DNA of 64,000 nucleotides, taken from Dietzia massiliensis. Its GTDB lineage: Bacteria; Actinomycetota; Actinomycetes; Mycobacteriales; Mycobacteriaceae. The DNA is taken from positions 1-64,000 of the forward strand of contig NZ_JAHBAV010000010.1 of NCBI RefSeq assembly GCF_018390595.1. Reading direction: 5' to 3'. A model generated the notes under the pieces. The model was given only the letters and a program-made list of their open reading frames with translations. It was not told where the DNA came from and did not search any database. The translations under genes were made by a program, and so were the position numbers. Below, piece by piece: positions 16,773 to 25,269 of this stretch (positions are counted from its first letter, which is position 1; each line of letters begins with the position of its first letter).

Positions 16773-18397
16773 CAGCGCAGCACCTCCCCCACCGCCGTGA
16801 GCAGGTCGGGGGCGACGCACGGGGCGTCGCGGACCTCCTCGGGCCGGGTCACCGGGGTCGGCACGAGGACCGGTCGGGCGCGTGCGGCCAGGGCGGCCTC
16901 GACGTCGGCGCCGATGTCCCCGATGACCACGCACTCACGCGGGTCGACGCCGAGGTCGGCGGCGGCGCCGGTGACGAGACCGGGTTCGGGCTTGCGGCAG
17001 CCGCACCCGTCCTCCGGTCCGTGCGGGCAGTACCGCCAGGTGTCCATCCCGCCGAGGAGCTCGTCGACCCGGGCGTTGACCGCGCGGACCGCCGCCTCGT
17101 CGAGCAGTCCCCGGGCGATGCCGGACTGGTTGGAGACCACGCCGACCGCCAGGCCGGCGGCGCGGGCCCGGTCGACGGCCTCGCGGGCGCCGGGCATGAG
17201 CTCGACCTTCGCCGGGTCCCCGTTGTAGGGCACGTCCCGCACGAGGGTGCCGTCGCGGTCGAACAGCACCGCGCGGGGCCTCGGCGGCCACGGTGTCGCC
17301 CCGCGGTGGCGCCGCCACCCGTCGATCCGGTGGCGGACCGCCGCGAACGGGATCGTGAGAGACGTCGGCACCATCCGGCGCACCTCGGCGCGGAACTCCG
17401 GGTGGCCGGGTCGGGGCCCGGGACCGAGCCGGATCGCCAGGAAGCGGGCGGTGAGGCCGGTCCAGGCCAGCGCGCCGACGCCCGCCGCCGCGCCGGCCGC
17501 GCGGGCGGCACCGGCCACGCGGGCGGTGCCGGCATCGGCCCCGGTCGCGAGGCTCGCGGCGGGGGCGGTGCGCGCCCACGCGCCCGCCGCCACCGCCGTG
17601 GCCGCACCCCCCACCGCGACCAGCGCCCCGGCCACGGTGGCCACGTGATAGCCGAATCCGCCGCCCGGGGCCTGCGCCGCCTGCCGCCAGCGCGGCCCGT
17701 GCAGCCTCCGCATGAGCGCGTCGTCGGCGTTGCCGGCCTGCAGGCGCAGGCTCACCCCGTCGTCGGCCGGGCGCACGGGATGGATGATGTGCCGCGCACC
17801 GCGGGCGAGCGACCAACCCGCGCGGCGGACCCGCAGCGCGAGATCGGCGTCCTCGCGGAAGGCCCGGGGGAACCGCTCGTCGAAGCCCGCCACCTGCTCG
17901 AGGGCCGCGCGGCGGTACGCCATGTCCGCGGTCGCCCAGTCCGCGCCCTCGAGCGCGGCGACGTTGCGCTCCCAGTCCGTCGGCGGGCGATCCGTCGGAC
18001 GCGGCACGCGGATCGAGGCCTGCGTGGCGCCCGTGTCCGGGCCGCACGCCGCGAGGTCGTCCACGAGCCCGGAGAGCCACCCGTCGGGCAGGATCACGTC
18101 GTCGTCGAGGAAGGAGATCCACTCCGGGGCCGACTCATGCGTGGCCCGCCAGCCACGGTTGCGGGCGGCGGCGGGCCCTCGCCCGTAGCCGCGGACGACC
18201 CGCAGCGGCCAGTCGACTCCCGGCAGGCTCGCCGTCAGCGGATCGACCCGTCCCGGCCGGTCATCGACGAGCACGACCTCCACGGGTGCCGGGTGGGCGT
18301 CGTCGGTCCGCTGCGCGGCCAGGGAGTCGAGCATCGCCTGCAGGCACGGTCGACCGATGGTGGGCACGACGATCGCCCAGCGGGGGGCTCGGCTCAT
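16772..18397 (-). CDS. fusion of a GT2 glycosyltransferase with a GmhB-type heptose bisphosphate phosphatase
   Basis: A single 541-residue frame. Residues 1 to about 240 are a GT2 (GT-A) domain with IVVPTIGRP, VVLVDDRPG, GPAAARNRGW, the metal-binding FLDDD, and FREDADLALRVRRAG. Residues about 250-330 are Ala/Gly-rich and hydrophobic, possibly one or two membrane segments. Residues about 375-541 are a HAD-IIIA phosphatase with VLFDRDGTLV (nucleophile Asp380, general acid Asp382), VVSNQSGIARG, the zinc motif CPHGPEDGCGCRKPEPG and the GDIGAD metal loop, all as in GmhB. GmhB removes the C7 phosphate of heptose 1,7-bisphosphate between the two HldE reactions. It overlaps the carbamoyltransferase gene by ATGA. 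Confidence 0.87.
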   Translation of the reverse strand: MSRAPRWAIVVPTIGRPCLQAMLDSLAAQRTDDAHPAPVEVVLVDDRPGRVDPLTASLPGVDWPLRVVRGYGRGPAAARNRGWRATHESAPEWISFLDDDVILPDGWLSGLVDDLAACGPDTGATQASIRVPRPTDRPPTDWERNVAALEGADWATADMAYRRAALEQVAGFDERFPRAFREDADLALRVRRAGWSLARGARHIIHPVRPADDGVSLRLQAGNADDALMRRLHGPRWRQAAQAPGGGFGYHVATVAGALVAVGGAATAVAAGAWARTAPAASLATGADAGTARVAGAARAAGAAAGVGALAWTGLTARFLAIRLGPGPRPGHPEFRAEVRRMVPTSLTIPFAAVRHRIDGWRRHRGATPWPPRPRAVLFDRDGTLVRDVPYNGDPAKVELMPGAREAVDRARAAGLAVGVVSNQSGIARGLLDEAAVRAVNARVDELLGGMDTWRYCPHGPEDGCGCRKPEPGLVTGAAADLGVDPRECVVIGDIGADVEAALAARARPVLVPTPVTRPEEVRDAPCVAPDLLTAVGEVLR

Positions 18398-20034
18398 GCG
18401 TCACCGCCGACCACGAAGTCCGCGCGGCGCACGAGGTGCGGGCCGAGCACGAGCGCGGCGACCGGCGCCGACCCGAACAGTTCGAGGGCGTCGCGGGGAT
18501 CGTCGACCATGGGTCGGCCGGCCGTGTTCAGACTCGTGTTGACCAGTACCGGGACGCCGGTCCGCGCCTCGAAGGCGCGCAGCAGGTCGGCGACCCTGGG
18601 CGTGTCCGCGTCGGAGACGGTCTGGACCCGCGCGGTGCCGTCGGTGTGCACCACCGCGGGCAGCCTGTCCCGCCATTCGGGGCGCACCGTGTGCACGAAG
18701 AGCATGTACGGACTCGGCAGCGGGCCGTCGGTGACGATGTCGGCGGCGCGCTCGGCGAGGATCATCGGGGCCACGGGCCGGAACTGCTCGCGCCCCTTGA
18801 CGTCGTTGAGCCGCTCGACGTTCGCGGCCCGCGTCGGGTTGGCCAGCAGGGACCGGCGGCCCAGCGCCCGGGGACCGAACTCACTACGCCCGTCGAACCA
18901 CGCGATGACACCGTCGTCGGCGAGCAGATCGGCCACCTCGCCCACCAGATCATCCGGGGTGGTGAAGGGCACGCGGGCCGCGGTGAGCCACTGCGCCAGC
19001 TCGTCGTCGTCCCATCCACGCCCCGCCGCGGGGTCCACGGCACCCGGGGCGAGCTCGTCCTGCTCGCGCGCCAGGTGCAGCGCCGCCCCCAGGGCGGTGC
19101 CGGAGTCGCCGGACGCCGGCTGGACCCACACCTCGTCGAACGGCCCGTCGCGCCAGATCCGCGTGTTGGCCACGCAGTTCAGCGCGGTCCCGCCCGCCAT
19201 GGTGAGGACGGTCTCGCCCGTCTGCCGGTGCAGCCACTCGGCGTTGGCGACCAACACCTCCTCCACCCCGGCCTGCACCGAGGCGGCGAGGTCGGCGTGC
19301 ACGCCTCCCCACGTCCCGTCGTCGACGCGGCGGGGCGCGAACCGCTCCCACTCCGGGGCACGCGCGGTGAACCCCCCGTCCGGGTTCGCGTGCAGGCTCT
19401 CACGCAGCTCCGGCAGGAACCGCGGCTCGCCGTAGGAGGCCAGCGCCATCACCTTGAACTCGTCGCTCGAGCGCAGGAAGCCCAGGTGCTCGGTGAGCGA
19501 CTCGTAGTACAGACCCAGCGAATCGGGCAGATCCTGGCGGTGACAGATCTCCAGCTCCCCGTCGCGGTAATGGCCCGCGAGCTGGGAGTGCCGCTCCCCG
19601 CGGCCGTCGTTGACCAACACCGCGCACGTGCGGTGCGGCCCGGCCAGGGCGGCGGAGGCGGCGTGCGCGACGTGGTGCTCGACGAACCGCACCCGGTCGG
19701 GGTCCAGCCCGGGCAGCGACTCGGCGAGGAACTCGGGCGCGCGCCGCACGTAGTCGATCCGTACCGAGTCGAAGGGGTCGTCGGGCTGCAGCGCCGCCAG
19801 CTCGGGATCGAAGGCGTACCCCACCGCGTCCAGATCGGCCGCGGTGATGCCGGCCTCCTCGAGGCACCAGCGCATCGACAACTCCGGCAGCTCCCACGCC
19901 GAGAACGGCACCGGCCGCTTGGCGTGCTTGCGCCGGGAGAAGCGTTCCTCCTCGGCCGCGGCGACCACGCGTCCGTCGACGACCAGCGCGGCGGACGAAT
20001 CGTGGAAGGTGGCATTGACTCCCAAGACGATCAT
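18394..20034 (-). CDS. NodU/TobZ-family O-carbamoyltransferase
   Basis: The 546-residue protein has both domains of the NodU/CmcH/TobZ family. The N-terminal Kae1-like domain shows GVNATFHDSSAAL, EEERFSRRKH, the metal-binding HHVAHAASA and MAGGTALNCVANTRI. The C-terminal YrdC-like part shows FGPRALGRRSLLANP and VLVNTSLNTAGRPMV. These enzymes make carbamoyl-adenylate from carbamoyl phosphate and ATP and transfer the carbamoyl group to a hydroxyl of a sugar or antibiotic. It is first in the coupled run that ends at 9514. Carbamoylation of a sugar made by this cluster is the likely role. The acceptor position is unknown. Confidence 0.92.
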   Translation of the reverse strand: MIVLGVNATFHDSSAALVVDGRVVAAAEEERFSRRKHAKRPVPFSAWELPELSMRWCLEEAGITAADLDAVGYAFDPELAALQPDDPFDSVRIDYVRRAPEFLAESLPGLDPDRVRFVEHHVAHAASAALAGPHRTCAVLVNDGRGERHSQLAGHYRDGELEICHRQDLPDSLGLYYESLTEHLGFLRSSDEFKVMALASYGEPRFLPELRESLHANPDGGFTARAPEWERFAPRRVDDGTWGGVHADLAASVQAGVEEVLVANAEWLHRQTGETVLTMAGGTALNCVANTRIWRDGPFDEVWVQPASGDSGTALGAALHLAREQDELAPGAVDPAAGRGWDDDELAQWLTAARVPFTTPDDLVGEVADLLADDGVIAWFDGRSEFGPRALGRRSLLANPTRAANVERLNDVKGREQFRPVAPMILAERAADIVTDGPLPSPYMLFVHTVRPEWRDRLPAVVHTDGTARVQTVSDADTPRVADLLRAFEARTGVPVLVNTSLNTAGRPMVDDPRDALELFGSAPVAALVLGPHLVRRADFVVGGDA

Positions 20035-20086
20035 GGCGCCAACTTAGGCACGATCGGGGGGAAGTGGCTACCGCTCGCGCCGGCTC

Positions 20087-21007
20087 TCAACTGTCGTAGC
20101 GCCGTGCCGCGCTGGACCTCTGGCTCTCCTCGAGGGCCAGGAAACGCGCCTCGACGTGCGGTGGCAGCACCCGCCGATCCCTCGCCACCCAGGCCGTGCC
20201 CCGGAGGGCGTCGAGCACCCCCGCCGCGGTGATCCGATCCCGCGGCGCGCCCGCGAGGACATCCCGCGTGCGCCGGAGCGCGGCGGGCAGCGGCCGGCGC
20301 AGCCACGTGAACCACAGGGTGTTCCGGATGCCGTGACGGCGGCGCAGATGCGGATCGCGCAGCACCGACGCCTGGTGGTGCACGGTCATCTCGGGCAGAT
20401 AGCACAGCTCCCAGCCGGCGGCGGCGAGGTCGGCCGCGAGCAGCTCCTCCTCGCCCCCCAGCCACAGACGCTCGTGGAAGCCGCCGGCCTCCCGGTACGC
20501 CTCGGCCCGGACGATGCTCGCCCCCGCGAGGAAGCTGCCCAGCGCCGGCCCGGGGAGCCAGTCCGGGCCGCGCACCGGCGAGTTCTCCAGCTCCGGCACG
20601 ATCGGGTCGTCCTCGCCGCCCGGCTCCACGACGATCCGCGCCGTGACCACGCCCAGCCGCGGATGCGCGTCGAGGGCGTCCGCACCGGCGCGCAGCGAAC
20701 CCGGGTCCCACCACGTGTCGTCGTCGCAGAACGCGACGTAGGGGGTGGTCGCCGCGTCCACGCCGAGGTTGCGGCCGACCGCGCCGAGGTTCGTGGGGCT
20801 GGCGATGAGCCGCACGCCCGGGTGATGGCGGGTGACGGCGTCGGCGGTGCCGTCGGTGGAGCCGTTGTCGACGACGATGACCTCCGGGCGCTCGGGCAGC
20901 TCCGCCAGCCGGTCCAGAGCGGCGAGCGCCTCCTCGCGGCGGTTCCAGGTGATCATCACCACGCTCACCCTGGGATCCCGACCGTCCGGTTCCGGTGCGC
21001 TGCTCAT
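20087..21007 (-). CDS. glycosyltransferase family 2, upstream copy A
   Basis: The 306-residue protein has a GT-A fold: VSVVMITWNRREEALAAL, VIVVDNGSTDGTADAV, GAVGRNLGVDAATTPYVAF, the metal-binding CDDDTWWD and GGEEELLAADLAAAGW. No transmembrane segment is obvious, so it probably works at the inner face of the membrane. ATG at 21007 is preceded by GGAGAG. The frame extends upstream only as a shadow of the next GT2 gene. It lies 52 bp upstream of the carbamoyltransferase on the same strand and probably belongs to the operon. Its closest relative in the window is the GT2 at 21081-21926, with which it shares the DDD-to-EEE layout, suggesting an old duplication. Confidence 0.85.
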   Translation of the reverse strand: MSSAPEPDGRDPRVSVVMITWNRREEALAALDRLAELPERPEVIVVDNGSTDGTADAVTRHHPGVRLIASPTNLGAVGRNLGVDAATTPYVAFCDDDTWWDPGSLRAGADALDAHPRLGVVTARIVVEPGGEDDPIVPELENSPVRGPDWLPGPALGSFLAGASIVRAEAYREAGGFHERLWLGGEEELLAADLAAAGWELCYLPEMTVHHQASVLRDPHLRRRHGIRNTLWFTWLRRPLPAALRRTRDVLAGAPRDRITAAGVLDALRGTAWVARDRRVLPPHVEARFLALEESQRSSAARRYDS

Positions 21008-21080
21008 CCGACTCTCCTCTCCCGTGTGCGTCCACCCGCCCCCTGCGGGGCCTCTGTCCGTCGTCCGCGGCGCGGGCCTT

Positions 21081-21926
21081 CTACCTGTCGTCCGCGGCGC
21101 GGAGCCGCTCCCGCGCGCGCAGGGTGGGCTCCCCCACCACCCGTCGCGCGGCGAGCGCGGCGGGGATCCGCGGCACCGCGCTGAGGAGTCCTCTCCGTCC
21201 GTCCGCGGTGCGCATCCCGTCCACGACCTCACCCGCGACCGCGCCCGCCGGCAACCGGAGGACCGCGGTGAGGAGCCGGCTGCGGGTGAGGCCGGCCCGG
21301 CGGATCCCCGGGGCGTCCCGCACCGGTGACGGGTGGTGGTGGGCCACGAGGTCCGGGACGTGGCAGATCTGCCAGCCCGCGTCGCGCAGGTCGAGGGCGA
21401 CCCGTTCCTCCTCGCCGGGGAACCGGATGACGTCGTCGAACCCACCCACCCCGAGGAACGCGTCGCGGCGGACGATCGCACCGCACCCGACGAAACCCAG
21501 CAGGGCCGGCCCCGGGGCGTCCGGCGCGGTACCCAGGGGCGAGTCGGCGAGGACCGCGTTGATCGGGTCCGGCTCGTTCTCCGGCCCCACGAGGATGGTT
21601 CCGGCGGCCAGGCCGAGGCGCGGATATTCGGCGAAGAGCCGCACCGCCTGCTCGAGGGAGTCCGGTTCCCACCACGAGTCGTCGTCGGCGAACGCGACGA
21701 GCTCGGTCCGCGCCGCCCGCGCGCCGACGGTGCGGGCCCTCGCGGCGAGGTTCTCGGGAGACGCGATGACGCTCACGTGGTCGCCCGCCGCGCGGCACAC
21801 CTCCACCGAGTCGTCGTCCGAGGCGTTGTCCACGACGATCACGGGCGCGTCATGGCGGGGCAGGGTGGCCCGGAGGTCCTCTCGCCGGTTCCTCGAGGCC
21901 ACCACGACGGTCACGTTGGTGTTCAC
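21081..21926 (-). CDS. glycosyltransferase family 2, upstream copy B
   Basis: The 281-residue GT-A enzyme has VTVVVASRNRREDLRATL, VIVVDNASDDDSVEV, ENLAARARTVGARAA, the metal-binding FADDDSWWEPDSL, and FPGEEERVALDLRDAGWQI. Layout and spacing parallel the neighbouring GT2 at 20087-21007. Seventy-three bases separate the two. It is the first minus-strand gene of the cluster and is divergent from the pyruvyl transferase, so the 65-bp gap at 21927-21991 should hold the promoter of the operon. Substrates are unknown. Confidence 0.84.
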   Translation of the reverse strand: MNTNVTVVVASRNRREDLRATLPRHDAPVIVVDNASDDDSVEVCRAAGDHVSVIASPENLAARARTVGARAARTELVAFADDDSWWEPDSLEQAVRLFAEYPRLGLAAGTILVGPENEPDPINAVLADSPLGTAPDAPGPALLGFVGCGAIVRRDAFLGVGGFDDVIRFPGEEERVALDLRDAGWQICHVPDLVAHHHPSPVRDAPGIRRAGLTRSRLLTAVLRLPAGAVAGEVVDGMRTADGRRGLLSAVPRIPAALAARRVVGEPTLRARERLRAADDR

Positions 21927-21991
21927 CGGCCCGAGGCTAGTCCGACGAGCCGGGGCTGGCGGGGCGGCGCCGGGTCGGGCAGGCTCGGGGC

Positions 21992-22963
21992 GTGCGCGTA
22001 CTCATCGTCGGTTGGTCCAGTCCCCTGCACGGCGAGGCCACGGCCGGCGACGTCCTGGCGATGGAGGCGGTGGCCCGTCGCCTCACCGCCGACGGGATCG
22101 GTCACGACACCGCCTGGAGCGCGGTGATGTGCCCGCCCGGCGGTCTGCGCCTCGACGACGTCGACCCCTCCCGCTACACCCACGTGGTCTTCGTGTGCGG
22201 CCCCGCCAGCGGCGACGCCGCGGTCGAGATGCTGGACCGCTTCCCCCGCTGCCGACGGATCGCTGTCGGCGTCAGCGTCGTGGACCACGCCGATCCCCTG
22301 CTCGACCGGCTCGACGCCGTGATCGCCCGCGACGCCCCCGGTTCGACCGCGCGACCCGACCTGGCCGCACACGTCCCGCCACCGGCGGTGCCCGTCGTCG
22401 GGGTGTACCTGACCGGTGGCCAACAGGAGTACGGCGACCGGCGGCGCCACGAGGCCGTGATCGGCGCGCTCACCGACTGGCTGGGTGGCCTGGACGCGGC
22501 GCTGCTCCCGCTGGAGACCCGACTCGACCCCCGCGACTGGCGACTGCCCTCGACGCCCGGTCAGGTGAGCTCGGTGATCGCCCGGGTGGACGCCGTGGTG
22601 ACGATGCGGATGCACGGACTCGTGCTGGCCCTGCAGGCCGGCGTGCCCGCGCTGGCGATCGACCCGATCAGCGGCGGAGGCAAGGTGTCCGCGCAGGCCG
22701 CCGCGTGGAACTGGCCGGCGGTCGTCGGCGCCGACGACCTCGGCGCGGGCGCCCCCGGCGCGGACGCGTTCACCGCCGACGGCCTGGGCGCCCCCGGCCC
22801 CGGTGAGACCGTTCTCGACCACTGGTGGCGCTGGTGCCTGTCCCCCGACGGACGCGCCACCGCCCACCGACGCGCCGACGACCGGCCGTCCGACGGCATG
22901 CTCGACGACCTGATGGAGGCGCTGCGGTCGCGACCGGAAGCGCGTCGGCGCGAGTCGCTCTAG
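21992..22963 (+). CDS. polysaccharide pyruvyl transferase family protein
   Basis: The 323-residue protein begins with GTG at 21992 (MRVLIVGWSSPLHGEATAGD, a Gly-rich N-terminal loop). Its C-terminal half carries VVTMRMHGLVLALQAGVPALAIDP, the hallmark of the polysaccharide pyruvyl transferase family, with the R-x-H pair. Family members add ketal pyruvate from phosphoenolpyruvate to sugars of cell-wall polymers, or act as related sugar-modifying enzymes. It is divergent from the main glycan operon and followed after 54 bp by the P450 on the same strand. It may add an acidic pyruvate to the glycan made by the cluster. The family is clear; the reaction here is inferred. Confidence 0.82.
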   Translation: MRVLIVGWSSPLHGEATAGDVLAMEAVARRLTADGIGHDTAWSAVMCPPGGLRLDDVDPSRYTHVVFVCGPASGDAAVEMLDRFPRCRRIAVGVSVVDHADPLLDRLDAVIARDAPGSTARPDLAAHVPPPAVPVVGVYLTGGQQEYGDRRRHEAVIGALTDWLGGLDAALLPLETRLDPRDWRLPSTPGQVSSVIARVDAVVTMRMHGLVLALQAGVPALAIDPISGGGKVSAQAAAWNWPAVVGADDLGAGAPGADAFTADGLGAPGPGETVLDHWWRWCLSPDGRATAHRRADDRPSDGMLDDLMEALRSRPEARRRESL

Positions 22964-23017
22964 TGTGGCCGGGACGCCGACCGCGAGTTCCCACCCGAGC
23001 ACGAAGGAGAGCGCCCG

Positions 23018-24325
23018 ATGACCCGACCCGCCGCCCGAGTGATGGGTGACCAGTCCCTCGACTTCCTCCGCTCCGGCTATCTCTTCGCCTCCCGGGTGCG
23101 TCAGCGGGCGGGCGTCTCCCCCGAGTCGCAGACCCCGGTCCGCCTCCGGCTGATGGGCCGCAGCACGGTGCTGCTGCGGGGCATCGACGGCGTCCGCGCC
23201 TTCTACGACGCCGACAAGGTCAAGCGAGACGGGGCCATGCCGTCGTTCATCCGGCTGCCACTGTTCGGCCCCGGCTCAGTCCACAAGCTCGACGGCCGCG
23301 CGCACGCGGCTCGCAAGAACGCGCTCGCGGACATGGCCTACGACGACGACCGGGTCGCCCGGTTCGCCGGGCTGGTGGCCGACGAGCTCGAGGAGATGCT
23401 CGACCGGTGGGCGCGCAGCGGCGGCGGCACCGTCTACGACGACGCCTCGACCGCGTTCGGCCGGGCGGCGTTCCGGTGGGCCGGGTTGCCGCTCACACCG
23501 CCGGAGGCCGACCGTCGCGCACGGCAGATGAGCCGGCTGCTCGACACGTTCGGGCGGGTGGCGACCAATCCGGTCGCGGAGTTCGAGCGCGTGCGACTGG
23601 ACCGTTGGGCCACGGGACTGATCCGCGCGGTGCGCTCGGGCGGCCTACGGGCAGAGCCCGGCTCCGTCCTGGCGGCCATGGCGGACCTGCGCGACGAGGA
23701 CGGTGCGTTCGTCGACGACCGCACCGCGGCGGTTGAGCTGCAGAACCTGACCCGACCCACCGTGGCGGTGGCCCGGTTCGCCGCGTTCGCGGCGGTCGCC
23801 CTCGCCGAGCATCCGCGGTGGGCGGACCGGATCCGGGAGGCGGCGTCAACGACCGATCGGCTCACGGACATCCCGGAGGCCGTGGCGTTCGCCCAGGAGG
23901 TCCGCCGGGTCTATCCGTTCGTTCCCATGCTGCCCGCCCTGGCCACGAAGGACTTCGAGGTCCAGGGCTGCCCGGTCCGCAAGGACCAGCTCGTTCTGCT
24001 CGATCTCCTCGGCACGGACACCGACCCCAACCACTGGCCCGACGCCACCACCTTCGACCCCGGGCGCTTCATGGGTGTCGACGACGCCGAGGCGCTCGAG
24101 GCGTTCATCCCCCACGGCGGGGCCGGGGTGCGCACGGGCCATCGCTGCCCCGGCGAGAAGATCGCCGTGACCGCGCTGTCCGCCACCGTGGCCGCGCTGT
24201 GCCGGCCCGAGGTGCGCATCAGTCGGGATCCCGACGACATGACGTTCCCGTGGACCCACATGCTCACCCGACCCGCTACCGGCGTGCGGGTGACGTGGCA
24301 GGAGCCGCAGACCGCGACGACGTAG
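23018..24325 (+). CDS. cytochrome P450 of the CYP152 (fatty-acid peroxygenase) type
   Basis: This 435-residue protein has the heme loop FIPHGGAGVRTGHRCPGE with the axial Cys377. It also has the Arg246-Pro247 pair in NLTRPTVAVARF, which replaces the usual acid-alcohol pair of monooxygenases. In CYP152 enzymes that Arg binds the substrate carboxylate, and the enzyme uses H2O2 to hydroxylate fatty acids at the alpha or beta carbon or to decarboxylate them. No redox partner gene is nearby, as expected for a peroxygenase. GGAGAG precedes the ATG. It follows the pyruvyl transferase by 54 bp, so co-transcription is likely. Whether it hydroxylates a lipid part of the cluster product is speculation. 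Confidence 0.88.
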   Translation: MTRPAARVMGDQSLDFLRSGYLFASRVRQRAGVSPESQTPVRLRLMGRSTVLLRGIDGVRAFYDADKVKRDGAMPSFIRLPLFGPGSVHKLDGRAHAARKNALADMAYDDDRVARFAGLVADELEEMLDRWARSGGGTVYDDASTAFGRAAFRWAGLPLTPPEADRRARQMSRLLDTFGRVATNPVAEFERVRLDRWATGLIRAVRSGGLRAEPGSVLAAMADLRDEDGAFVDDRTAAVELQNLTRPTVAVARFAAFAAVALAEHPRWADRIREAASTTDRLTDIPEAVAFAQEVRRVYPFVPMLPALATKDFEVQGCPVRKDQLVLLDLLGTDTDPNHWPDATTFDPGRFMGVDDAEALEAFIPHGGAGVRTGHRCPGEKIAVTALSATVAALCRPEVRISRDPDDMTFPWTHMLTRPATGVRVTWQEPQTATT

Positions 24326-24332
24326 AGCCGCG

Positions 24333-24360
24333 CCGCCCCGCCGTCGCGACGGCGGGGCGG
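24333..24360. terminator. perfect 28-bp palindromic terminator
   Basis: A perfectly palindromic GC-rich sequence centred on TCGCGA lies eight bases after the P450 stop and 21 bases from the stop of the convergent GAF-LuxR gene. It probably ends transcription in both directions. Confidence 0.75.
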
Positions 24361-24381
24361 AAGGCGGTGCTGCGGGGCGGG

Positions 24382-25245
24382 TCAGGGCAGGAGGCCGAGC
24401 AGCCTCGCCCGGGCCACCGACTCCATTCGCGACCGCGTCCCGAGCTTGGTGCCGATGTTGCGCAGGTACGCCTTGATCGTCTCCGGCGAGAGCGACAACC
24501 GCGCGCCCACCTCCGCGTTGGACAACCCGAGCGCCACCTGCGCGAGGACGTCGATCTCCCGGGGCGAGAGCACCGACTTGGCCGGCGCGGGCGCGTCCCC
24601 GTCGACAGGGGCGCGCCCCACCCCGGCGAGGGCCGACCCGGCGGCCAGCAGCCTGTCACGCAGCGCCGGGTCGCCCAGCTCCGCGGCGATCGCGCGCAGC
24701 TCACCGTGCAGCACCCGCAGCTGCTCACGATCCGAGGCCTCCAGGCCGACCGTGTGCTCGGCGGCGGCGACATCGGCCATGCGCAGTCGACGGTCGACCT
24801 CGTCGCGGACCCGGAACTCCGAGGCCAGCTCGGCGGCCACCGAGTTGAACGTCCGGGTGACGTGGTCGCCGAGCTGGGTGGCCACGCGCGCCGAGCCGTA
24901 GAGGATCGTGCGCGCGACGCCGGAGACCATCACCGGAACCGAGATGATGGCCCGCAGGCCCTCCTGGCCCACCGCCTCGGCGTAGTGCCGGGTGATCCCG
25001 GAGCAGTCCTCGTAGTCGCGGACCGTCGCCGGTCGCCCGGACGCCATGACGTGACCGCCGAGCCCGCGCCCCTTGGCCACCTGCAGACCCTGCATCGAGG
25101 TGGTCCGGGCGCCGATGAACCGGCTGAGCTGGGCGGTCTCGCCGTTCCCCTCCCCCGCGAAGACGATCGGGAGCCCGGACTCCTGTCGGGCCCTGCGCAG
25201 TGCGCCCAGGACGGCGTCCGAATCACTCGGCCGGAGGGTGGTCAT
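24382..25245 (-). CDS. GAF-domain LuxR-type transcriptional regulator
   Basis: The 287-residue protein has an N-terminal GAF-like sensor region (about 20-145, with GRGLGGHVMASGRPATV and RAIISVPVMVSGVARTILYG), a helical linker, and a C-terminal LuxR helix-turn-helix (about 222-287, LSPREIDVLAQVALGLSNAEVGARL followed by SPETIKAYLRNIGTKLG). It has no receiver domain. It lies 24 bp downstream of mmsB on the same strand and ends the valine operon, so it probably regulates that operon in response to a small acyl compound or an acyl-CoA. The ligand and targets are inferred from position. Confidence 0.85.
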   Translation of the reverse strand: MTTLRPSDSDAVLGALRRARQESGLPIVFAGEGNGETAQLSRFIGARTTSMQGLQVAKGRGLGGHVMASGRPATVRDYEDCSGITRHYAEAVGQEGLRAIISVPVMVSGVARTILYGSARVATQLGDHVTRTFNSVAAELASEFRVRDEVDRRLRMADVAAAEHTVGLEASDREQLRVLHGELRAIAAELGDPALRDRLLAAGSALAGVGRAPVDGDAPAPAKSVLSPREIDVLAQVALGLSNAEVGARLSLSPETIKAYLRNIGTKLGTRSRMESVARARLLGLLP

Positions 25246-25269
25246 GGCAACTCTCCTCGTACTGACGGG

